Below, piece after piece: positions 1 through 11,514 of a stretch of 64,000 bases of DNA. Positions within the stretch are counted from its first letter, which is position 1; each line of letters begins with the position of its first letter. The position numbers and the translations under genes were made by a program. A model generated the notes under the pieces. The model made no database searches. It saw nothing but the letters and a program-made list of their open reading frames with translations, and was not told the origin of the DNA. Source of the stretch: Anomaloglossus baeobatrachus (lineage: Eukaryota; Chordata; Amphibia; Anura; Aromobatidae); the NCBI RefSeq assembly GCF_048569485.1, contig NC_134358.1:216848128-216912127 (forward strand), given 5' to 3'.

Positions 1-711
1 CCCCATCCTACAGTAATGTGCTTATCCTTGTCCCCATCCTAAAGTAATGTTCCCGATCCTTGTCCCCATCTTGTAGTAATGTGCCTCATCCTTGTCCCCA
101 TGTTATAGTAATGTGCCCATCCTTATCCTCATCCTATAGTAATGTCCCCAGCCTTGTCCCCATCTTATCGTAATGTGCCCATCCTGTAGTAATGTGTTCA
201 TCCTTGTCTTCATCCTATAGTAATGTCTCCAATCTATAGTAATGTGTCCATCCTTGTCCCCCATCTTATAGTAATGTTCCCCATCCTTGTCCCCTTGTAG
301 CAATGTCCCCATCCTATAGTACTGTCCCATCCTATAGTAATGTGCCCATCCTATAGTAATGAGCCAACCTTGTCCCCATCCTATAGTAATGTCCCTAGCA
401 TTATCCCTATTCTATAGTAATGTATCTCATCCTTGTCCCCTTGTAGTAATGTCCCTATCCTGTAGTACTGTGTCCATCCTAGTCCCCATCCTATAGTAAT
501 GTCCCCAGCCTTGTCCCCATTCTATAGTAATGTGCTCACCTTGTCCCCATCCTATAGTAATGTGCTCACCTTATCCCCATCCTATAGTAATGTGCTCACC
601 TTGTCCCCATCCTATAGTAATGTGCTCACCTTGTCCCCATCCTATAGTATGTCCCCAGCCTTATCCCCATCCCATAGTAATGTGCGCACTTTGTCCCCAT
701 CCTGTAGTAAT
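1..711. repeat. Minisatellite, ~30-bp unit (array A)
   Basis: About 24 imperfect tandem units. The recurring core is CCTATAGTAATGT followed by CCCC, spaced about 30 bp apart; the units from about 500 to 700 are the most regular. The array begins before the window and ends at a G-run near 711. Short open frames across it are a by-product of the repeat and are not genes. The core is close to the first units of the 57.4-kb array. Confidence 0.93.
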
Positions 712-1260
712 GGGGGGGGGGGCAGTGGCTATAACTTACCGATCGCTCCCCTCACCTTCCACAGACTCCGGAGGGAAGCTGAGGGGAGCGGTCTCCGGCC
801 CCAGATCCACAGTGATTGGAGAGATCGGTCACAAGGCCAGTCTCTCCAATCAGAGCTGGGGGCGGGTGAAGCAGAGGTCACCCAGCTCCAGCCAATGATC
901 AGTGCTACAGCTACGCACTGATCATGGCTGGATTTCAATGTTTCAGCCATTTTCAATGGCTAAAACATTACAGTGGCTGTGATTGGCTGAGCGGCGTTCG
1001 TCAGCCAATCACAGCCTCTGTAGGTCTGGGAAAGAGACACCCCCCCTCCTGAGGTCAGGCAGAGCTCCCTTCCTCCCCGAATCTAATGTATTTGCAAAGC
1101 GATCGCAGCCAACAGGGCCACGATTTCACCATGACGTACTGGGTATGTCATGGGTCCTTAAGGACCAGGGAGCCATGACGCACCCAATACGTCATAGGTC
1201 GCTAAGGGGTTAATGTGCTGTCCTTCACATACACACACAAAAACAAAAAAAAAAAAACAC
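712..1260. repeat. Degraded interspersed repeat, no gene seen
   Basis: No coding region is supported. A short inverted repeat lies at about 973-1020 (GGCTGTGATTGGCTGA against TCAGCCAATCACAGCC). The right part (about 1130-1215) contains two inverted copies of an ATGACGTA / TACGTCAT motif and ends in AAGGGGTTAA, which looks like the end of a DNA transposon. The family assignment is tentative. Confidence 0.35.
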
Positions 1261-1304
1261 CATTCTTCTCACCTGTCCAGCGTTCCCTCGGCTGCCTTAT
1301 CTCT

Positions 1305-1354
1305 GCTTCGTGCCCTAGGCCCGTGCCACTGTTCACTATCGCGGCCGGTGCAGG
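1305..1354 (+). repeat. Foldback repeat, left arm
   Basis: The sequence CCGTGCCACTGTTCACTATC with its flank is an inverted copy of 4790-4835. With the hAT insertion removed, this arm and 4665-4872 form one palindromic repeat of about 250 bp. Bases 1347-1354 (GGTGCAGG) are the target duplication of the inserted hAT element. Confidence 0.7.
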
Positions 1355-4300
1355 CAGTGGCGTAGCTACTGCTTTTGCCGCCCGGGGCGGTTGTCAAAAT
1401 TGCCGCCCCCCTCCGTTGGCCGTCGATAATCCAGAAACCGTCAAAAATCCAGAAAGCCATTAAAATATTTATTTTTCATGGAACTACAATCAAAGATCTA
1501 ATTGTAGACTGCTGCTATTAGTCCTAGACTTTCACCTTTTTACACACATATAGGCCTATTATACACACACACAGCTCTGCTGCATACATACAGGCACACA
1601 CACAGCTCTGCTGCATATATACAGACACACACAGCTCTGCTGTATACATACAGACACACACAGCTCTACTGCATACATACAGACACACAGCTCTACTGCA
1701 TACATACAGACACACACAGCTCTACTGCATACATACAGACACACACACAGCTCTACTGCATACATACAGACACACACAGCTCTACTGCATACATACAGAC
1801 ACACACAGCTCTGCTGCATACATACAGACGTGCACACACAAAGCTCTGCTGCATACATACAGATGCACATACACAGCTCTGCTGCATACATACAGACACA
1901 CACACACAGGTCTGCTGCATACATACAGACAGACAAACAGCTCTGCTGCATACATACACACACACACAGCTCTGCTGCATACATACAGACACACACACAG
2001 CTCTACTGCATACATACAGACACACACACACACACACAGCTCTGCTGCATACATACAGACACACACAGCTCTGCTGCATACATACACACACACACACAGC
2101 TCTGCTGCATACATACAGACACAGACACACACAGCTCTGCTGCATACAGACACACACAGCTCTACTGCATACATACAGATAGACACACAGCTCTACTGCA
2201 TACATACAGACACACAGCTCTACTGCATACATACAGACACACACAGCTCTGTTGCATACATACAGACACACACACACACAGCTCTGCTGCATGCATACAG
2301 ACACACACAGCTCTTGCTGCATACATACAGACACACACACAGCTCTGCTGCATACATACAGACACACACACAGCTCTGCTGCATACATACATACATACAC
2401 ACAGCTCTGCTGCATACATACAGACAGATACACACACAGCTCTGCTGCATACATACAGACACACACACAGCTCTGCTTCATACATACAGACACACACACA
2501 GCTCTACTGCATACAGACACACACAGCTCTGCTACATACAGACACGCACAGCTCTGCTGCATACATACAGACACACGCACAGCTCTGCTGCATACATACA
2601 GACACACACAGCTCTACTGCATACATACAGACACACACAGCTCTGCTGCATACATACAGACGTGCACACACAAAGCTCTGCTGCATACATACAGATGCAC
2701 ATACACAGCTCTGCTGCATACATACAGACACACACACACAGGTCTGCTGCATACATACAGACAGACAAACAGCTCTGCTGCATACATACACACACACAGC
2801 TCTGCTGCATACATACAGACACACACACAGCTCTACTGCATACATACAGACACACACACACACACACAGCTCTGCTGCATACATACAGACACACACAGCT
2901 CTGCTGCATACATACACACACACACAGCTCTGCTGCATACATACAGACACAGACACACACAGCTCTGCTGCATACAGACACACACAGCTCTACTGCATAC
3001 ATACAGATAGACACACAGCTCTACTGCATACATACAGACACACAGCTCTACTGCATACATACAGACACACACAGCTCTGTTGCATACATACAGACACACA
3101 CACACACAGCTCTGCTGCATGCATACAGACACACACAGCTCTTGCTGCATACATACAGACACACACACAGCTCTGCTGCATACATACAGACACACACACA
3201 GCTCTGCTGCATACATACATACATACACACAGCTCTGCTGCATACATACAGACAGATACACACACAGCTCTGCTGCATACATACAGACACACACACAGCT
3301 CTGCTTCATACATACAGACACACACACAGCTCTACTGCATACAGACACACACAGCTCTGCTACATACAGACACGCACAGCTCTGCTGCATACATACAGAC
3401 ACACGCACAGCTCTGCTGCATACATACAGACACGCACAGCTCTGCTGCATACATACAGACACACACAGCTCTGCTACATACATACAGACACACACAGCTC
3501 TACTGCATACATACATACAGACACACAGCTCTGCTACATACATACAGACACACACAGCTCAACTGCATACATACAGAGACACACACAGCTCTGCTGCATA
3601 CATACAGACACACAGCTCTGCTGCATACATACAGACACACAGCTCTGCTGCATACATCCAGACATATACAGCTCTGCTACATACATACAGACACACACAG
3701 CTCTGCTGCATACATAGAGACACACACACAGCTCTACTGCATACATACAGACACACACACAACTTTGCTGCATAGATACAGACAGACACACAACTCTGCA
3801 GCATACATACAGACAGACACTCTGCAGTTGCTGCATACATACATACATACAGACACACACAACTCTGCAGCTGCTACATACATCCGTACAGACACACACA
3901 ACTCTGCAGCTGCTGCATACATACAGACACACACCGCTCTACTGCATACATACATACAGACACACACAACTCTGCAGCTGCCACATACATACATACAGAC
4001 ACACACAACTGCTGCATAGATACATACAGACACACACAACTGCAGCTGCTGCATACATACAGACACACACAACTCTGCTGCATACATACATACAGACACA
4101 GCTCTACTGCATACATACATACAGACACACAACTCTGCTGCACATATAGACACAAACTCGGCTCTTGGGGTCCCACACACTCGACTCTTGGGGGCCCACA
4201 CACTCAGCTCTTGAGGGCCCACACATGCGACTCCTGGGGGCCCGCACACGCAACTCCGTGGTGGGGGGAGAAGCCCATGCAGCTCACTGGGGCCCATAAA

Positions 4301-4664
4301 CCGGGTGGCTGGGAGGGAGTATACAGGTCGAGGGGGGGAGGGGGGTAGCACTTACGGCTCGGTCACGGAGGAGAGGGGGCCCACACAGCGCCGGAGGTCG
4401 CTGGCTGGCACTGCGCCTCCTTCATCTGTGGGACTAAGCAGGCCGCGCAGTAGCTCCGCCCACAGATAAAGCTCAAACCAGGAGGACGCTGTGGTCTGCG
4501 CACCTTAAAGGGATGGCAGCCACAGTTTCCTGCCGAGGACTGCGGTCCCCGGAACTCGGCCCGAGGGCAGCAGAACTGAAGGTGAGTGGCCAAAATGCCA
4601 CCCCCCCTGACATGTGCCGCCCAGGGCAGACTGCCCCCTCCGCCACCTCTTTGCTACGCCACTG
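1355..4664. mobile_element. Non-autonomous hAT-type DNA transposon carrying a minisatellite
   Basis: The left end CAGTGGCGTAGCTA and right end GCTACGCCACTG are inverted. The element is flanked by an exact 8-bp duplication GGTGCAGG (1347-1354 and 4665-4672), which is the hAT signature. No transposase can be seen. The interior is dominated by a CA-rich minisatellite (about 1560-4145), followed by a small tandem repeat around GGGGGCCCACACA (about 4150-4255). The ends, orientation and duplication are seen directly; the superfamily follows from TIR and duplication length. Confidence 0.85.
1560..4145. repeat. CA-rich minisatellite inside the hAT element
   Basis: Units of about 22-32 bp are built from AGCTCTGCTGCATACATACAG followed by a variable run of ACAC. 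There is a higher-order duplication: the stretch beginning at about 1827 (ACGTGCACACACAAAGC) recurs at about 2659, and the two ~830-bp blocks are nearly identical. Long open frames in both directions (for example 1830-4019) come from repeat periodicity and are not proteins. Confidence 0.93.
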
Positions 4665-4872
4665 GGTGCAGGGGCCTCAGCCCCTGTCAGTGATTTATGT
4701 CAGATGATTGTATTGCCGGCTCGAGAGCGCAGCGCCGGCAAAACATTCATCTGACATAAATCACTGACAGTGGCTGCGGCCGCTGCACCTGCCGCGATAG
4801 TGAACAGTGGCACGGGCCTGGGGGCCGCACGAAACGGCCTGAGGGGCCGCATGCGGCCCGCGGGCCGCGTGT
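4665..4872 (+). repeat. Foldback repeat, right part
   Basis: This contains the palindrome centre: GTCAGTGATTTATGTCAGAT at about 4687 and its inverse at about 4753. It continues into a GC-rich tail with GTTTGAGACCCCTGCTCTAG, which resembles the end of a widespread vertebrate interspersed repeat. It is the host repeat into which the hAT element inserted. Confidence 0.65.
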
Positions 4873-5098
4873 TTGAGACCCCTGCTCTAGTACATAAAAA
4901 ATAAGATAAGTCTGAACTTGGCACCACACATTGTTTACTGAGTCTGGTTTTAATAGGAAAAGACAAAGCAATCAACATATATTTTTCTATCAATTTTACC
5001 TTTATTTCCAAATGTGTCAGTGCATAATTTATCAAATGATGGTGGTATTATCACTCCTTTACATGTTGGTAATATTTGATCATAGTCTGGGGGTATTA

Positions 5099-5628
5099 AG
5101 GGGGCTTTACACGCTACGACATCGCTAATGCTAAGTCGTTGGGGTCACGGAATTGGTGACGCACATCCGTCGCAAAAACGTGCAAAATCGCTCATCGGTG
5201 ACATGGGGGTCCATTCTCAAATATTGTTACTGCAGCAGTAACGAAGTTGTTCCTTGTTCCTGCGGCAGCACACATCGCTCCGTGTGACACCGCAGGAACG
5301 AGGAACCTCTTCTTACCTGCCTCCCGGCCGCTATGCAGAGGGAAGAAGGTGGGCGGGATGTTACATCCCGCTCATCTCCGCTCCTCCGCTGCTATTGGGC
5401 GGCGGTTCAGTGACGCTGCTGTGACGTCGCTGTGACGCTGAACGAACCGCCCCCTTAGAAAGGAGGCAGTTCGCTGGTCACAGCGACGTCGCTAGGCAGG
5501 TAAGTATGTGTCACGGCTCTGGCGATGTTGTGCGCCACGGGCAGCGATTTGCCCGTGTCATACAACATATGGGGCGGGTACCCACACTAGCGATATCGGT
5601 GCCGATATCGCAGTGTGTAAAGCGGCCT
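5099..5628. mobile_element. Harbinger-like MITE
   Basis: Inverted ends are AGGGGGCTTTACAC (5099) and GTGTAAAGCGGCCT (ending 5628), flanked by TTA on both sides (5096-5098, 5629-5631). There is no coding capacity. The interior is rich in TCGC/GCGA and TCACAG motifs. The TTA duplication and internal style match PIF/Harbinger MITEs; three other elements in the window have similar architecture. Confidence 0.8.
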
Positions 5629-5631
5629 TTA

Positions 5632-6274
5632 GTCTGTTAGGCTGTTCCCATGATGAGTACTTGGTACGTTATTGATTAGTAGATGTTCTGCAGCATTTTC
5701 CACCTATCTATTATGTAAGTTTAGTTACTTGCACTTTTTGATGCTGCAGTTTTTGTCTCTTTCGTATGTCTTGTGTTAAATAAAGCTGCTTTGTTTTTGA
5801 TACTTCCTGGTATTTGGCTTTGGCAAAACTTTTATCTTTACAGTAGTGCGGATTATGTGCATTCACTTGCAATTCTATAGGGAAAACTCTGCATACCCGG
5901 AAGAGGAAATGATGTGTTGCGGATTTGACACGTGCACCGCAGGTCAGTTTATGTTTTTTGTGCAGAGAAAATACCCAGCATCAATAACTCCTCCTGAATA
6001 CATAATACTGCAATAATAATATTGCAATCTAAGGATATTGATTCTTATATAGCGGTATTATTGGAAATATAGTTCTTGTAGTGAATCTTGATTTCCTAGA
6101 GGCAGAGAGAAATTAGTAATGAAGACCCCAATCTGGGAGAGGGGGGCAGTACAGCTGAAGGTTCACCGCACCTATCGGACCTCTCAGTGTGACCAATAAC
6201 TATTGCATTTGTTTGACCAGCTTTAGGTTCTGGTCTTCTCCACACTTTGGTTCTGATGTTTCTGAATTGTGTTG
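5632..6274. other. No recognisable feature
   Basis: A 640-bp stretch of moderately AT-rich sequence with no supported gene, RNA or mobile-element end. Confidence 0.5.
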
Positions 6275-6509
6275 CAATAGTATTCATACCTCAAAAACGT
6301 TTCAACATTTTGTTTTCACATTATATCCACAAACGTGATATACCAACATTAAGTCGTATTTGTGAGATGAAAAGGAAATGGTCCATGGTTTTCTAAATAG
6401 TTCAATAATATAAATTTGAAAATTGGGATGTGCATTTGTATTCAGCCCCCCTCCTGATTTTGTAGGAGCACCTTTGATTGCAAATACTGCTGCAAGACTT
6501 TTAGGATAG
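6275..6509 (-). mobile_element. Tc1-like transposon remnant, left piece
   Basis: The sequence resembles the end and first coding stretch of a widespread fish/frog Tc1 family: a GTATTCAGCCCC stretch followed by GCTGCAAGACTTTTAGG, where the transposase gene runs leftward. It stops at 6509, where an LTR element is inserted, and resumes at 11453. GATAG is present at 6505-6509 and again at 11448-11452. Confidence 0.65.
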
Positions 6510-7597
6510 TGTCATGTGGAATCCCCGCTTTACCTTCTGGTGCAGGTTGCCGCAGGGTCTCCACGGGCTTGGAAATCTTCTGGTCACAGGTAGGTTACCT
6601 TCAATGGGGGATTTGGGACACCACTCTTGGTATTTTCGGTCGGGGAGGTGACCACCACTGCAGTTTAGGGGACGCCTGGGGCTGATGTTAGATGCAGTCA
6701 AATGTTGCAGCCTCCCGAGAGTGAGGCTGGCCCCAGGGCCCAGTGTAAGTGTGTAGTACCACAGGTTGCAGAAGAACTCACACACAGGCTGCAAAGTCTT
6801 TCATGGTTTTTACTCACTTTCAGGTGGCAGGGTTGAGTTAACCCGGGCGATGCTATGGTGGACCAGGTGGAACGAGGTATCCCTTCGGCTGATGTAGGGG
6901 TGACTGCTGACTCGCCTTCTTAGCCATTTTTGTTTTGAGGTGACCCCGACTTGAAGTCTTGCTGGGATCACCCAGGGAAGTCACATGCGTCGTTCTCCCC
7001 TTTCAGGCCCATTTGCGGGCAGCGTGGACCAAGTAATTCTGGCTGCTTGCCGTCTGTCACTTATGGGCCCCCTCGCTGCTGTAGCTGCGGACTCTGTGTA
7101 GGTTGGTGAGGCGCATAAAGTGCTCTCACCAGCAGGTTTGGCAGGCCAACTGAATGCGCCCCTGCTCTGGAGATGTGTAACCCCGTGCGGGCTGGGTCTA
7201 CTGACAGACCCCTTACTCAGCCACCTCTGCGTCAGGTGGATTTCAGGCAGCACTAAACAGTAGCCCTTCTCCCCCGCCAGCAGCCACGAACGGTGCAGTA
7301 TCTGGAAGGGCCCTGCTCCACTGCTCTGCCCTCCAGACGCGGTTCTACACCTCCTGTTCCTTTGGCTGCCTCTGCACAATTCCCTTGTTCCCAGGGACAC
7401 CACCCACCACTAGCTGTGAGGCGAGGGCCACGCCCCCTACCTGAGTTTGCTCAGGGGTCCCCTCTAGCTGTGTGTGTGCTCTGGTTACTAGTGTTCCGTA
7501 TGTCCACACCCTAGTCAGCCTCTGGAATTACCTGTGTTGTACTGACCCAGCATGGGTGCAGTACTCAGTGGTGCCTGACCAGGTCAGGGGCGCCACA

Positions 7598-8561
7598 TTC
7601 CCCCTTAGTTACCAACAGCACGTCCTCAGGCTGTAAAGACAAAACATTTTTAAAGTGCAAAACATGTAAAACATTTAAAACGTCATAAAAAGCATCATAA
7701 AACATACCAGGTACCATACATCACCCTCCACCAACAAGTCCGTTACCCACCCAAAACCCTCTCAGGAGGCAGGTCACCGGTCCTTTTAGCAACCAGGTCT
7801 GGGCCATCTGTTTCCCCAGACCTTTCCTCCAATCTTCCTCTTCTGGGGCTGGTGGTTGAAGGCAAGCCCCTCTACCGTCAAGTCGCGTCTTCGGCCACTT
7901 CTGGCAGGATGTAGAGGTGGCTTTCTTGGTTGGTGTCGCTTCTTTGTGGTGGAGAGCCAAGCCCCATAAACAGGCGTGCTCTCTGGTCACAGACGAGCCA
8001 GGTCCCATGAACGGGCGTGCTCTGGTGGTGGTACCTCCTGAGGTAACTATACACACTGCGAGAGTTTGTGGCTATAGCCAGTTCATAGCCTAATGCTTCT
8101 TGTTAGAAATGCACAAACCAGGTGCAAAGATTTTGTAAAACGAGTTCTCACATTAGTTTATGTGGGCACATTCTCTTGAATTTTAACGTTGCAAACTGGT
8201 CAACTTTAACTTTGCTGTACTTTACTTTACTTAGCTTTAGCTTACATGGACCTCCTCCTCTCACAAACAGGGCATTTGCCTGTAGGGCTCTTACTTTCAC
8301 GGCTCTTACACCTGGCGGTTTCTGTATCTTCGTCTTTTTCTTTATCTGTGTCTTTGTCTTTATCTGTGTCTTTGTCTTTGTCTTGTTCTTTGTCTTGCTC
8401 TTTATCTGGGTACTTGGTAGAAGCTGTTGGGCTGTAATAGGGATTCCTAGGGCATGGCACTACATCCAGCGTGTACCAGCTGCGTTCACTTTGGTGTCTG
8501 GTAAACTCGACCAGGTCTCCCATGTGTAAATCTCGGCCAGGGTGTCCTCTGGGAAGTCGCA
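7598..8561 (-). other. Internal segment of the LTR array, copy 1
   Basis: About 965 bp between LTRs. The minus strand holds a short open stretch (about 8245-8560) encoding a highly charged peptide with alternating Asp-Lys-Glu-Gln repeats and a terminal CPVC motif. No protease, reverse transcriptase or integrase is recognisable. The repeat comes from a GTCTTT/TTTGTC tract on the plus strand. Confidence 0.6.
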
Positions 8562-9173
8562 TGCGTCGTTCTCCCCTTTCTGGCCCGTTTGCAGGCAGCG
8601 TGGACCAAGAAATTCTGGCTGCTTGCCGTCTGTCACTTATGGGCCCCCTCGCTGCTGTAGCTGCGGACTCTATGTAGGTTGGTGAGGCGCATAAAGTGCT
8701 CTCACCAGCAGGTTTGGCAGGCCAACTGAATGCGTCCCTGCTCTGGAGATGTGTAACCCCGTGCGGGCTGGGTCTACTGACAGACCCCTTACTCAGCCAC
8801 CTCTGCGTCAGGTGGATTTCAGGCAGCACTAAACAGTAGCCCTTCTCCCCCGCCAGCAGCCACGAACGGTGCAGTATCTGGAAGGGCCCTGCTCCACTGC
8901 TCTGCCCTCCAGATGCGGTTCTACACCTCCTGCTCCTTTGGCTGCCTCTGCACAATTCCCTTGTTCCCAGGGACACCACCCACCACTAGCTGTGAGGCGA
9001 GGGCCACGCCCCCTACCTGAGTTTGCTCAGGGGTCCCCTCTAGCTGTGTGTGTGCTCTGGTTACTAGTGTTCCGTGTGTCCACACCCTAGTCAAGCTCTG
9101 GAATTACCTGTGTTGTACTGACCCAGCATGGGTGCAGTACTCAGTGGTGCCTGACCAGGTCAAGGGCGCCACA

Positions 9174-10140
9174 TTCCCCCTTAGTTACCAACAGCACGTC
9201 CTCAGGCTGTAAAGACAAAACATTTTTAAAGTGCAAAACATGAAAAACATTTAAAACGTCATAAAAAGCATCATAAAACATGCCAGGTACCATACATCAC
9301 CCTCCACCAACAAGTCCGTTACCCACCCAAAACCCTCTCAGGAGGCAGGTCACCGGTCCTTTTAGCAACCAGGTCTGGGCCATCTGTTTCCCCAGACCTT
9401 TCCTCCAATCTTCCTCTTCTGGGGCTGGTGGTTGAAGGCAAGCCCCTCTACCGTCAAGTCGCGTCTTCGGCCACTTCTGGCAGGATGTAGAGGTGGCTTT
9501 CTTGGTTGGTGTCGCTTCTTTGTGGTGGAGAGCCAAGCCCCATAAACAGGCGTGCTCTCTGGTCACAGACGAGCCAGGTCCCATGAACGGGCGTGCTCTG
9601 GTGGTGGTACCTCTGAGGTAACTATACACACTGCGAGAGTTTGTGGCTATAGCCAGTTCATAGCCTAATGGTTCTTGTTAGAAATGCACAAACCAGGTGC
9701 AAAGATTTTGTAAAACGAGTTCTCACATTAGTTTATGTGGGCACATTCTCTTGAATTTTAACGTTGCAAACTGGTCAACTTTAACTTTGCTGTACTTTAC
9801 TTTACTTAGCTTTAGCTTACATGGACCTCCTCCTCTCACAAACAGGGCGTTTGCCTGTAGGGCTCTTACTTTCACGGCTCTTACACCTGTCGGTTTCTGT
9901 ATCTTCGTCTTTTTCTTTATCTGTGTCTTTGTCTTTTTCTTTATGTGTCTTTGTCTTTGTCTTGTTCTTTGTCTTGCTCTTTATCTGGGTACTTGGTAGA
10001 AGCTGTTGGGCTGTAATAGGGATTCCTAGGGCATGGCACTACATCCAGCGCGTACCAGCCGCGTTCACCTTGGTGTCTGGTAAACTCGACCAGGTCTCCA
10101 ATGTGTAAATCTCGGCCAGGGTGTCCTCTGGGAAGTCGCA
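9174..10140 (-). other. Internal segment of the LTR array, copy 2
   Basis: A second copy of the same internal segment, about 967 bp, differing from copy 1 mainly in the charged-repeat tract. The boundaries with the two flanking LTRs are sharp. Confidence 0.6.
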
Positions 10141-11452
10141 TGCGTCGTTCTCCCCTTTCTGGCCCGTTTGCGGGCAGCGTGGACCAAGTAATTCTGGCTG
10201 CTTGCCGTCTGTCACTTATGGGCCCCCTCGCTGCTGTAGCTGCGGACTCTGTGTAGGTTGGTGAGGCGCATAAAGTGCTCTCACCAGCAGGTTTGGCAGG
10301 CCAACTGAATGCGCCCCTGCTCTGGAGATGTGTAACCCCGTGCGGGCTGGGTCTACTGACAGACCCCTTACTCAGCCACCTCTGCGTCAGGTGGATTTCA
10401 GGCAGCACTAAACAGTAGCCCTTCTCCCCCGCCAGCAGCCACGAACGGTGCAGTATCTGGAAGGGCCCTGCTCCACTGCTCTGCCCTCCAGACGCGGCTC
10501 TACACCTCCTGCTCCTTCGGCCGCCTCTGCACAACTCCCTTGTTCCCAGTGACACCACCCACCACTACCTGGAGGCAAGGGCCACGCCCCCTACCGGAGT
10601 CTGCTCAGGGGTCCCCTCTAGCTGTGCGTGTGCTCTGGTTACTAGTGTTCCGTGTGTCCACACCCTAGTCAGCCTCTGGAATTACCTGTGTTGTACTGAC
10701 CCAGCATGGGTGCAGTACTCAGTGGTGCCTGACCAGGTCAGGGGCGCCACAGTCACACAATGTCTGGCTCAAAACATGCCGAGTGTGAGGACGACTTTTG
10801 ACGCTGTTCACACAGCAGAGGCAGACACTCCACACGATGATGCTTTTGAGTTGCACAGACAGGATTGGGTGTCAACCAGCTGTTGTCTTGTTAGTAATTG
10901 GGCTTGCAGGAGTTAATTTCTGCTAGCCTGGGCATTACTGGCTCATTGAGCCTGTGCATTGCTGCTGAGTCACATGTTGCAGGGCTCATATCACAGTCGC
11001 CTCCGTCCTGTTTAAGATGGTGGATCCTGGTCTCCATTTCCGATGATAGTTTTTGCAATCCCAGCCCTTGTGCTTTAATATCCATGTGCTGGTGAACTTC
11101 TGTGTGCTGTTTGGTGTGTTGTGGAAATACTCTGATTATTTGATCCCTTGCTTTAGGTTCCTCCGGAGCACGTATTGTCTATAACTCTGTGAGGGATGGC
11201 TTTGAGTTTGAGTTTTATTTTTGTCCCCCATCAATTTATGTGGGATTAATCACTCCTATCCCAGCCCTCTCCTGGGTGGAGGGAGGGGGGCCACTAGACC
11301 AGCGTTATTCAGGAGCTAGGATTAGGAAGGCCCCCAAACATTGTCGCCTTCAGATGTATCATTTGGATCAGGTAAATCAGGGTTTCACTAGCCTTAGGGC
11401 CAGTTTAGGCTCCCCTGTTTCTACTGATTCTGTCACACCCCGTGACAGATAG

Positions 11453-11510
11453 GTCTTCACTAACTTTGCACATCTAGAGGCTGAGATTTTTTTTTTCACT
11501 CCAACAGAAT
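11453..11510 (-). mobile_element. Tc1-like transposon remnant, right piece
   Basis: CTTTGCACATCTAGAGGCTG continues the same Tc1 family as 6275-6509. It lies directly beyond the second GATAG copy, which supports a single Tc1 split by the LTR nest. Confidence 0.6.
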
Positions 11511-11514
11511 TGAC

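Larger units (their letters stand above)
6986..10751 (-). mobile_element. Inner tandem LTR element (LTR-internal-LTR-internal-LTR)
   Basis: Three ~612-bp LTR copies (6986-7597, 8562-9173, 10141-10751) alternate with two ~965-bp internal segments (7598-8561, 9174-10140). On the minus strand each LTR begins TGTGGCGCC and ends GACGCA, and the two internal copies end in a purine tract (AAGGGGGAA) immediately before the next LTR. GTCACA flanks the whole array (6980-6985, 10752-10757). The copies are very similar, so the array is young. The internal segment is too short for gag-pol, so this is a non-autonomous element. The array form is what LTR recombination produces. Confidence 0.8.
6510..11447 (-). 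mobile_element. Outer solo LTR, interrupted by an LTR array
   Basis: On the minus strand the element starts TGTCACGGGGTG (at 11447) and ends TTCCACATGACA (at 6510), with 5-bp duplications GATAG on both sides. The outer LTR consists of 10758-11447 plus 6510-6979, about 1.16 kb once the inner insertion is discounted. It is a retroviral/Gypsy-type fossil with no coding region. It inserted into a Tc1 remnant and later received the inner LTR array. Confidence 0.65.

Noticed and set aside
1830-4019. A 729-codon frame rich in His, Thr and Gln, and Cys/Val-rich frames on the other strand
   Set aside because: They are produced by the CA-rich minisatellite inside a hAT element; frames drift with repeat length.
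8242-10558. A host gene encoded by the duplicated 200-245-codon minus-strand frames
   Set aside because: They run across the LTR/internal boundary of a repeated LTR element and contain low-complexity charged repeats.
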